In this document: in pieces, positions 1 through 6,290 of the stretch
How positions within the stretch are numbered: the first letter of the stretch is position 1
How the letters are laid out: every line of letters starts with the position of its first letter
Source: Acidobacteriota bacterium
Lineage (GTDB): Bacteria > Acidobacteriota > Terriglobia > Acidiferrales > UBA7541
Direction of reading: 5' to 3'
Length of the DNA: 12,424 nucleotides
NCBI GenBank assembly: GCA_003131985.1
Contig: PKWH01000189.1
Span: 15,612-28,035 of the forward strand
Translations under genes and position numbers: made by a program
The notes under the pieces: model-generated
Told to the model about the DNA's origin: nothing
What the model saw: only the letters and a program-made list of their open reading frames with translations
The model's database searches: none

Positions 1-515
1 AGAAATGGGTGGAAGAAAAGCGGCCGTTGACCACGGAGGCGACGAGAGTGGCGGCCACGAAATATACCGCTACGCGCCCCGACGAGTCGATTCGCGCGCG
101 CAAGGAAGATGTGTTCAGCGTTCTCGAAAAGAAGAGGGCAGGGGATCTGGTTGACGTTCGATCAGGCGACGAGTTCACGGGGAAGATTATTGCGCCGCCC
201 GGAATGTCCGAGACGGCGCAACGCGGCGGCCACATTCCCGGGGCAGCCAATATTCCTTGGGCGCAGGCAGCGAATGAAGATGGCACGTTCAAATCGCCCG
301 AAGCGCTGAAAGCGCTGTATGAAGGCAAGGGCATAACAGGAAAGAATGAAGTGATCGCGTACTGCCGAATCGGCGAGCGCAGTTCGCACACCTGGTTTGT
401 CTTGAAATATCTTCTGGGCTACGACGACGTGAAAAATTACGATGGCTCGTGGACCGAATGGGGTAACCTGGTCGGCGCGCCAATCGAAAAAGAAACAGCC
501 GCTACAGCACGATAG
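1..515 (+). CDS. Thiosulfate sulfurtransferase (rhodanese), C-terminal part, 5' end cut by window
   Basis: The reading frame is open from the window edge (first full codon at 3), so the N-terminal rhodanese domain lies outside. The first visible residues, Lys-Trp-Val-Glu-Glu-Lys-Arg-Pro-Leu-Thr-Thr-Glu, match the linker after the first domain of two-domain sulfurtransferases; the GTG at 9 is therefore an internal Val. The C-terminal catalytic domain shows DVRS (DVRSGDEF), GHIPGAANIPW and the active-site loop YCRIGERSS, with the catalytic Cys codon at 363-365, then KNYDGSWTEWGNLVGAPIE. CRIGERS is the loop of the actinobacterial CysA-type thiosulfate sulfurtransferases, unlike the CG(S/A)GVT loop of 3-mercaptopyruvate enzymes. 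The expected reaction moves sulfane sulfur from thiosulfate to a thiophilic acceptor through a Cys persulfide, probably in the cytoplasm. It is followed 28 bp later by an intrinsic terminator, so it ends its transcription unit. Family assignment is firm; the in vivo acceptor is unknown. Confidence 0.93.
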   Translation, partial: KWVEEKRPLTTEATRVAATKYTATRPDESIRARKEDVFSVLEKKRAGDLVDVRSGDEFTGKIIAPPGMSETAQRGGHIPGAANIPWAQAANEDGTFKSPEALKALYEGKGITGKNEVIAYCRIGERSSHTWFVLKYLLGYDDVKNYDGSWTEWGNLVGAPIEKETAATAR

Positions 516-543
516 CTACAAATTCTCAAACTGACTGCAATTC

Positions 544-574
544 AGCCCCGGAGCGCAAACTTCGGGGCTTTTTT
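544..574 (+). terminator. Intrinsic terminator after the sulfurtransferase gene
   Basis: Nine-pair stem AGCCCCGGA (544-552) with TTCGGGGCT (561-569), containing one G-T wobble, an 8-nt loop and a T tract to 574. It lies 28 bp after the stop codon. There is no T tract on the opposite side, so it should act only on + strand transcripts. Confidence 0.9.
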
Positions 575-653
575 GTGCGCAGACAATACGAACGGCATTC
601 CGAGGATTCTTGCTTTGCAAGCTTCGAACAGGATCGGGCGAATTATACAGTTT

Positions 654-1181
654 TCAAGGAAGTTCGCTTTCGGGAACGCCGTCATGCCGAGCTTGGTCTT
701 CAAGGGCTGCGATCTTCGTATCGATGTCGTCGCGCTGCTTTTGATATCGAGAGAGTTCGTCGCGCCAATCGTCCGGCTTTGTGCCGCCATATTGGCGCAC
801 GGAATTGACGGTCTGTCCATTCAACGCAGCCTGCAATTGCGAGATCTTTTCATCGAGCGGGGGAATTTGCGACTGTAGTTTCGAAATTTGGGCGCGATAC
901 CAGCTGGCGTCCTTGCCCTTGGGGTTTGGTTTTGGCTTGTTCGCAGTGCCGGCAGGCTTGGCATTTGAGTCGGGAGAAGTTGACTTCGCCGAGCGGATGT
1001 CATCGTTTGTCCAAACTTTTTTCGCTGGCGCAGGCCGTGCTGGAGCGGGCGAAGACGAAGGGTTGGGACTTTGCGGCGGGGCTGCGGAATCGTTCTGGGC
1101 GAACGTGGTAGTCTCAGCAAATGCCACAGTGATGATCAGGAACGTGACCGCCGCGAAGAAGTTGAGCGCCCGTCGATCCAT
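654..1181 (-). CDS. Exported coiled-coil protein of unknown function
   Basis: 175 aa. Residues 1-28 look like a Sec signal peptide: Arg3-Arg4, a hydrophobic core at about 8-22, and a likely cleavage after Ala22 or Ala28 (Thr-Phe-Ala-Gln). Residues 30-53 form a low-complexity Ser/Pro/Ala linker, followed by KKVWTNDDI at 54-62, a short motif I associate with small acidobacterial periplasmic proteins. Residues about 93-165 are charged and heptad-like (QISKLQSQIPPLDEKISQLQ) and should form a helical coiled coil. The protein ends with HDGVPESELP, resembling a GVP(P)xxLx tail seen in such proteins. A strong ribosome binding site, AGGTGAGGT, lies 4 nt before the ATG. The start of the gene is 53 bp downstream of the stop of the 335-aa exported protein, so the two are probably cotranscribed. 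The likely location is periplasm or cell surface; no enzymatic motif is visible. Confidence 0.8.
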   Translation of the reverse strand: MDRRALNFFAAVTFLIITVAFAETTTFAQNDSAAPPQSPNPSSSPAPARPAPAKKVWTNDDIRSAKSTSPDSNAKPAGTANKPKPNPKGKDASWYRAQISKLQSQIPPLDEKISQLQAALNGQTVNSVRQYGGTKPDDWRDELSRYQKQRDDIDTKIAALEDQARHDGVPESELP

Positions 1182-1234
1182 TTTTACCTCACCTGCCCGA
1201 CGTTACTCCGACAGACACGCGGCGTCGCGCAGAG

Positions 1235-2242
1235 TTAAGGATCTCCATTAGCGACTTTGCCGCTGGCAATCTCGCTTTCGACCAACGCGAGCGCTTGTTT
1301 CGGAAGGCCGTCGTGGCGATACTGGCTAGCTTCAATGTACTGGTGTTCCTCGAAGGTGAACAGAAATTTCCTGCCCATGAAATCGTATTGATAACGTGCC
1401 GGCAGCCAGATATCCGGGGTAATTTCCGTTTGCTGGAAAGAAAACACCCCGCCTCGATATAACTTTCCCAAAATGCCGCCGCCGAATGAAATGTCGCGCG
1501 TCACGTGAGCTTCGCCGCGCGCAAGCTGATCCTTTTCGCGATCTACCCAGATTTTCGCGGTGATGTGCGTCATGGCATCTTGAAATATCGAATGCGGATG
1601 GAAGTTGGGATTGGGGTCCAATTCGAAAACGTCGCAAGGTCTGCCGTTCACCGTTTCCCGGCCCAACCATTTCGTCAAGAATGCTTGGCGCGTGGCGTCC
1701 ACTAGGTCCGCTCGGTCGGTTTTCTTTTTTTGCCATTTGGAGTAAGTCAACTTCGCTCTTGGATCGCCCGGTTTGAGAGCCAGTTCGAGCAGCTCTTTCC
1801 AGGTCTGCAATTGCTGGCGATACAACACGGGGTCGGTGAGCTTGTTATCCTCTTTCAGCAAGATTTTCAGAGAGCCGGTGCCGGTGGGAACCACACGGTA
1901 AAGCTTGTCTTCCAGTACACGGGGATTTGCGCCGACGGTACGATCAACGTGATGCTCGATGCGCTCGTATTCATCGATCGCAGCATCGTCACGGTGCTGG
2001 TTTTCAATCAATTTCTGGGCGCGCTCGCGGATTTCGGCGTCGGAAGGAGGCTGAGACTGCGAACTATTTTGCTGGAGGAATTCAGGGCTAGCCTGCACGA
2101 GCTTCTGGGATACAGGCTCGGGATTTGAGCTAGCCGCACCCAAGGCGACGGAACGATCAAACTGGAATGGTCCAGGCCAGATCGTGATCCCTACCAAAGC
2201 TAGCGAGGCGCCGACGTTCGAAAATGAGAAAAGACGGGACAT
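1235..2242 (-). CDS. Exported protein, possibly LolA/outer-membrane-lipoprotein-sorting-like fold; function unknown
   Basis: 335 aa. A hydrophobic stretch at about residues 10-24 and a following small-residue zone (VALGAASSN) suggest an N-terminal signal peptide or anchor. A polar Gln/Ser-rich linker (about 45-65) leads to a helical segment (AEIRERAQKLIENQHRDDAAIDEYERIEHHVD, about 69-100). The C-terminal two thirds contain alternating short hydrophobic and polar strands, such as GRPCDVFELDPNP, AKIWVDREKDQLARGEAHV, TEITPDIWLPARYQYDF and FLFTFEEHQYIEA. This pattern fits the open beta-sheet of LolA/LolB/RseB-like periplasmic lipid-binding proteins, where the phrases 'kiWVDre...arge' and 'diWLPaRyqy' are typical. 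The fold call is an inference from pattern only. It is the first gene of a probable two-gene minus-strand unit with the 175-aa coiled-coil protein, and is divergent from the permease block. The ATG at 2242 is preceded by a purine-rich GAAAGAG. Confidence 0.78.
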   Translation of the reverse strand: MSRLFSFSNVGASLALVGITIWPGPFQFDRSVALGAASSNPEPVSQKLVQASPEFLQQNSSQSQPPSDAEIRERAQKLIENQHRDDAAIDEYERIEHHVDRTVGANPRVLEDKLYRVVPTGTGSLKILLKEDNKLTDPVLYRQQLQTWKELLELALKPGDPRAKLTYSKWQKKKTDRADLVDATRQAFLTKWLGRETVNGRPCDVFELDPNPNFHPHSIFQDAMTHITAKIWVDREKDQLARGEAHVTRDISFGGGILGKLYRGGVFSFQQTEITPDIWLPARYQYDFMGRKFLFTFEEHQYIEASQYRHDGLPKQALALVESEIASGKVANGDP

Positions 2243-2396
2243 TCGGCTCTTTCAGTACTCCAGGGCCCTGGAATCGCTTGCAAGTCCATTGTAACGGATT
2301 CTCAGAGACAAAATCCGCACCCAGGCCTGCTATAAGATGCCTATTCGGACGAAATAGTGAAATTTTTAGTGGCCTCAGGCGTCTATTATAGAGAGA
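2243..2396. promoter_or_regulatory. Divergent promoter region with three inverted repeats
   Basis: 154 bp between the exported-protein pair (-) and the permease block (+). It holds a perfect 14-bp palindrome, TCCAGGGCCCTGGA (2259-2272); an inverted repeat CGGATT-N11-AATCCG (2295-2317); and an imperfect hairpin CTATT...AATAG (2341-2357). A TACAAT -10-like hexamer for the minus gene is at 2293-2288, but I see no good -35 at the right distance. For the plus gene, TATTAT at 2384-2389 is -10-like and would start transcription at or just before the GTG at 2397. The repeats are seen directly; operator and promoter roles are inferred. Confidence 0.45.
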
Positions 2397-3668
2397 GTGA
2401 AGGACAAGCCTCTGCAATCTCTGACTGAAATCCGGCAAACACTGGTAGCGCTGCAGGAGACCTTCTGGATTGCGCTCGATACACTGCGATCGCACAAGCT
2501 GCGGACTTTTCTGACCCTTCTAGGTGTAATGCTTGCGGTGACGACTCTTGTCGCGGTGATGTCCGTGTTGAACGGGCTGAACCTTTATGTGGCTGACAAG
2601 GTGGCTAACCTGGGCTCCAATGCGTTTGTGATCGACCGCATCGGCATTGCCACCAATCTCGATCAATGGAACAAGGCGCGAAAGCGTCCGCCGCTAACAA
2701 TAGATGACCTGCAAGCGTTGCGCGACGGCATGAAATTGGCGGACCACATTGCCGGGATACAGCAAGCCACAGCGGACGTTCGCTACGGAAACACGCTGAG
2801 CGCGGACGTGAGTATTATTGGAGCCACACCGGACTATGCGGAAATTCGCGATATCGACGCCGCGAATGGCCGGTTGCTCACACCTACCGACGAAGAACAT
2901 CGAGCCGGCGTTTGCGTGATCGGTGCCGACGTGGCAACCAAACTTTTCGACGGAATCGATCCGATCGGAAAAGAAATTCGCGCGGGACAAGGGCAGTGCG
3001 AAATCGTGGGCGTGGCTGCGCCCAAGGGCACGGTGTTAGGACAGCCTCGGGATAATTTTGTGATGATGCCGCTGGGGACGTATAGGAAGGAGTGGCTGGT
3101 TTCGCAAGATACCGTGACAATTTTTGTGGAAGCGCGCAGCCGGCAGTCGATGTCGTCGGCGGCAGATGAAGCGCGCGTGATTCTTCGATCGCGGCGCCAC
3201 GTTAGGTATCAGGACGACGACAATTTCGGGCTCGTAGAGCCTTCTTCGCTACTGGGCATATGGGATTCTCTTACTGCAAATATTTTCGGCGTAGCCGTTT
3301 GGGTGACTTCCGTATTTCTGGTGGTCGGCGGGATTGTGATCATGAACATCATGCTGGCGAGCGTGACCGAGCGGACGCGCGAAATTGGTTTGCGAAAATC
3401 TCTGGGAGCGCGGCGGCGCGATATCGTGATGCAGTTTCTAGTGGAATCGTCGCTGCTATCCGCTGCGGGTGGCTTGGTGGGGGTTGGCATTGCGCTGGGC
3501 ATTGCAGGGCTGGTCCGCGCTGCAACGCCGCTTCCGATCTCGACGCCCGGGTTCGCCGTGTTTGTCGCACTCCTGCTTTCCACTGGAGTCGGGCTTTTTT
3601 TCGGTATATACCCTGCAATTCGCGCGTCCAGGCTCGATCCCATTGAAGCTTTACGGGCGGAGACTTAG
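2397..3668 (+). CDS. FtsX/MacB-type ABC transporter permease, subtype A, copy 1
   Basis: 423 aa with the FtsX/MacB layout. A cytoplasmic N-terminal helix (about 10-36) leads to TM1 (about 37-60), then a large periplasmic domain (about 61-290), and TM2 (296-320), TM3 (347-373) and TM4 (384-407). The coupling-helix motif VTERTREIGLRKSLGARR is at 323-340 and the family C-terminal signature LDPIEALRAE ends the protein. The periplasmic part has the typical MacB core strands, ADVSIIGATPDYAEIRDID and RAGVCVIGADVATKLFDGIDPIGKEI. There is no nucleotide-binding domain, so it needs a separate ATPase; in this family the membrane part passes force to periplasmic partners rather than forming a normal substrate channel. 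The GTG start is the only early start codon after an in-frame stop at 2367, and matches the GTG start of its paralogue at 5013. Only 3 bp separate it from B1, implying an A/B heterodimer like LolC/LolE. Substrate unknown. Confidence 0.9.
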   Translation: MKDKPLQSLTEIRQTLVALQETFWIALDTLRSHKLRTFLTLLGVMLAVTTLVAVMSVLNGLNLYVADKVANLGSNAFVIDRIGIATNLDQWNKARKRPPLTIDDLQALRDGMKLADHIAGIQQATADVRYGNTLSADVSIIGATPDYAEIRDIDAANGRLLTPTDEEHRAGVCVIGADVATKLFDGIDPIGKEIRAGQGQCEIVGVAAPKGTVLGQPRDNFVMMPLGTYRKEWLVSQDTVTIFVEARSRQSMSSAADEARVILRSRRHVRYQDDDNFGLVEPSSLLGIWDSLTANIFGVAVWVTSVFLVVGGIVIMNIMLASVTERTREIGLRKSLGARRRDIVMQFLVESSLLSAAGGLVGVGIALGIAGLVRAATPLPISTPGFAVFVALLLSTGVGLFFGIYPAIRASRLDPIEALRAET

Positions 3669-3671
3669 GCG

Positions 3672-4919
3672 ATGGAAATGCGGCAAGAATTCCGCGAGAA
3701 CCTGGGTTTGGCGATCGATACCGTTCGCGAACACAAATTCCGGAGTTTTCTCGCCGTATTGGGCGTGACGATTGGGGTGATGCTTATCATTCTCGTAGTA
3801 GGGCTGGTGGAAGGTTTTCGCACTACGGTGCAGGATGAAATTACCGCCAATGGTGTGAACACAGCCTGGGCTTGGCGTTTCAACCAGGGTCCCACGGTCG
3901 GCCGTCGTCCAAAAGAAGAGCGCGAACGCAAACCGCTCACGCTGGAAGACGGACAAGCCGTGCAACAGCTTTGTCCCGCAGTGAAGCAAACGACCATTGC
4001 AATCTACGAATGGACAATACCGCATAACGTTCGCTATCAAAAAAACGAAGTGCAAGGCGGAGAATTTCGCGGCACTTTTGCTTCCTACCCGGAAGTGGAT
4101 TCAAGTGAGGCGATGAAAGCGGGGCGGTTTTTCACCGAGGCAGAAAACAATCACAAAGAGAACGTTGTGGTCATCGGCGAGGACGTAGCCACGGCACTTT
4201 TTCCTACTATTGATGATGCGCTGGGGAAGGAAGTTCTAGTGGACGGTTCGAACTTCCTCGTTGTCGGTGTGTTTGAAAAGCCTATCGGTGGCATCGGAAC
4301 GAACGATCAGGACCGCCGTGTGGTGATTCCCTACTATACGTTCACGAAAATTTACCCCGCGAGTTTCGAAGTTTTTCTGGGGATCTTGTCGTATCCCGGA
4401 ACCCTGGACACCGCCGTGGACCAAGCGCGGGAAGTGCTGCGGCGGCGAAGAAATGTGCCGTACGACAAGCCGGACGATTTTTCGATGCAGACGAACGCGG
4501 AAGCAGTGCAGCAATTTAACCAGATTATCGGGGGCGTAGCGTTGGTGGTAGTGGTGCTCAGCTCCATCGGCCTTCTGATCGGTGGAATCGGCGTGATGAA
4601 CATCATGCTGGTCTCCGTAACCGAGCGGACGCGCGAAATCGGCGTGCGCAAGGCCATTGGCGCGCGCAGCCGGGACATCACCTGGCAATTCCTGTTCGAG
4701 GCAATGACGTTAACCGGAACTGGCGGGATCCTTGGCATCATTGTGGGTTGCGGCGTCGTGCTGCTAATTCCCATCGTCAGTTCGCTAAAAGCGGTGATCC
4801 CGCTGTGGGCGGTAATTGTCGGATTTGGGGTCTCGGTTAGCATTGGGCTGGTTTTTGGCGTCTGGCCAGCTACGAAAGCAGCGCGCCTAAACCCTGTCGA
4901 AGCGCTGCGTTACGAATGA
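3672..4919 (+). CDS. FtsX/MacB-type ABC transporter permease, subtype B, copy 1
   Basis: 415 aa with the same four-TM plan: TM1 in FLAVLGVTIGVMLIILVVGL (about 27-46), a periplasmic domain to about 280, then TM2 (VALVVVVLSSIGLLIGGIG), the coupling helix VTERTREIGVRKAIGARS, TM3, TM4 and the terminal LNPVEALRYE. It differs from subtype A in the first periplasmic segment (VQDEITANGVNTAW, then a basic KEERERKPL stretch) and has two conserved phrases, MKAGRFFTEAEN and NVVVIGEDVATALFPTIDDALGKE. There is no ATPase domain. The ATG at 3672 has GGAG at 3659-3662 as ribosome binding site. An ATG at 3678 (MRQEFREN) aligns better with the start of B2 (MQQDFKEN), so the true start could be six bases later. 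It is coupled to A1 by a 3-bp gap and probably forms a heterodimer with it. Confidence 0.9.
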   Translation: MEMRQEFRENLGLAIDTVREHKFRSFLAVLGVTIGVMLIILVVGLVEGFRTTVQDEITANGVNTAWAWRFNQGPTVGRRPKEERERKPLTLEDGQAVQQLCPAVKQTTIAIYEWTIPHNVRYQKNEVQGGEFRGTFASYPEVDSSEAMKAGRFFTEAENNHKENVVVIGEDVATALFPTIDDALGKEVLVDGSNFLVVGVFEKPIGGIGTNDQDRRVVIPYYTFTKIYPASFEVFLGILSYPGTLDTAVDQAREVLRRRRNVPYDKPDDFSMQTNAEAVQQFNQIIGGVALVVVVLSSIGLLIGGIGVMNIMLVSVTERTREIGVRKAIGARSRDITWQFLFEAMTLTGTGGILGIIVGCGVVLLIPIVSSLKAVIPLWAVIVGFGVSVSIGLVFGVWPATKAARLNPVEALRYE

Positions 4920-5012
4920 AAGAGGTTTATCAGCGGGCTGAAACTTGCCGGCAAATCATCAATGTCGCGAACTTTTCCGGCTCCTTATTCGTCTAATATA
5001 CATACAGGCAAA
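4920..5012 (+). promoter_or_regulatory. Spacer between permease units, possible secondary promoter
   Basis: 93 bp, the only sizeable gap in the permease block. It contains the 10-bp palindrome TTGCCGGCAA (4945-4954) and the string GTCTAATATA (4991-5000), 13 nt before the GTG of A2. A nearly identical string, GTCTATTATA (2381-2390), lies just before the GTG of A1. The shared string could be a -10 element kept with each copy; no clear -35 is visible. No terminator separates the two units. Confidence 0.35.
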
Positions 5013-6281
5013 GTGAAGAAAACCATCCCAACGCTGGCTCAAGTCGGGCGGACGCTCGTGGCGCTGCGTGAAACGTTCTGGATCGCGCTGGATACGCTGC
5101 GCGCCCACAAGCTTCGCACGTTCTTGACACTGCTTGGAGTAATTCTGGCCGTCACAACACTGGTAGCCGTAATCTCCGTGCTCAACGGCCTGAACGTTTA
5201 TGTGGCCGACAAAGTAGCCAACCTCGGCGCGAATGCATTTGTAATAGACCGTGTCGGTATCATTACGAATTTTCAAGAATGGAACAAAGCACGAAAGCGT
5301 CCACCGCTCCAGATGGATGACTTTGAGGCTTTGCGCGACAACATGAAATTAGCCGATCAGGTGGCCGGCGAGCAGGACACCACCGCCGACGTCCGCTACG
5401 GGAACGTGCTGAGCCAGGACGTAACGATCATAGGCGCTACGCCTAATTTTGCTCCGATACGAGATATTGACGTATCCAACGGCCGGCTTCTTACGCAAGT
5501 GGACGAGGATCATCGAGCCGGCGTTTGTGTGATTGGCACCGACGTGGCTAATAAGCTTTTCGCGGGTATCGATCCAGTAGGGAAATCTGTCCGGGCTGGG
5601 CAGGGACAGTACGAAGTAGTAGGCGTAGCTACACCTAAGGGAACGGTCTTGGGCCAGTCCGAAGACAATTTCGTGATGATACCGCTGGGGACCTACCGAA
5701 AAGAATGGTTGGCGCCGCAGGATTCAGTGGGAATGTTTGTCTCGGCGCGAGGCCCGGAATGGATGGATGCAGCCGAGGATGAAGCGCGCGTGATTCTGCG
5801 CGCTCGACGTCACGTGCGATATCAGGACGAAGACAATTTCGCGGTGATAGCTCCCTCTTCAATCACCGGGCTCTGGAATCGAATTACCGGAAACGCTTTC
5901 GGGATTGCAGTTTGGATCACATCCGTATTTTTGGTGGTGGGTGGCATCGTTATCATGAACATCATGCTGGCGAGCGTGACGGAGCGTACCCGCGAGATTG
6001 GCCTGAGGAAGTCTCTGGGTGCGCGCCGCAGCCATATTATTCTGCAATTTCTTGTGGAGTCATCTTTGCTTGCTGCGTCGGGTGGCCTTGTGGGCGTGGG
6101 CCTTGCGCTTGCCATTGCGGGCCTGGTGCGCGCTGCGACTCCTATTCCGATCGCGACTCCGGTTTTTGCGATCGCCATCTCGCTGGTGCTCTCCACTGCT
6201 GTTGGATTGTTTTTTGGAATTTATCCCGCGATGCGAGCTGCGCGGTTGGATCCGATCGAAGCTTTGCGTGCGGAGAATTAG
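5013..6281 (+). CDS. FtsX/MacB-type ABC transporter permease, subtype A, copy 2
   Basis: 422 aa from the GTG at 5013. An in-frame ATG at 4962 would add 17 residues, but these have no counterpart in copy 1 and no ribosome binding site precedes it, whereas V(M)KKTIPTLAQVGRTLVAL aligns with the start of A1. Architecture is as in A1: TM1 (LRTFLTLLGVILAVTTLVAV), a periplasmic domain, the MNIMLASVTERTREIGLRKS coupling region and the terminal LDPIEALRAEN. Close to A1 over the whole length; differences concentrate in the periplasmic domain (for example QEWNKARKRPPLQMDDFEALRD and FVSARGPEWMDAAEDEAR). No ATPase domain is present. It is followed after 9 bp by B2. The role is presumed parallel to A1 with a different periplasmic specificity; substrate unknown. 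Confidence 0.9.
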   Translation: MKKTIPTLAQVGRTLVALRETFWIALDTLRAHKLRTFLTLLGVILAVTTLVAVISVLNGLNVYVADKVANLGANAFVIDRVGIITNFQEWNKARKRPPLQMDDFEALRDNMKLADQVAGEQDTTADVRYGNVLSQDVTIIGATPNFAPIRDIDVSNGRLLTQVDEDHRAGVCVIGTDVANKLFAGIDPVGKSVRAGQGQYEVVGVATPKGTVLGQSEDNFVMIPLGTYRKEWLAPQDSVGMFVSARGPEWMDAAEDEARVILRARRHVRYQDEDNFAVIAPSSITGLWNRITGNAFGIAVWITSVFLVVGGIVIMNIMLASVTERTREIGLRKSLGARRSHIILQFLVESSLLAASGGLVGVGLALAIAGLVRAATPIPIATPVFAIAISLVLSTAVGLFFGIYPAMRAARLDPIEALRAEN

Positions 6282-6290
6282 GAACTAACC

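Noticed and set aside
602..622. Terminator for the minus-strand exported-protein pair (CTTGC-aaa-GCAAG)
   Set aside because: The stem is only five pairs and no T tract follows on the minus strand.
4962..5012. A2 starting at the ATG at 4962
   Set aside because: The 17 extra residues have no match in A1 and no ribosome binding site precedes the ATG. The GTG at 5013 matches the GTG start of the paralogue.
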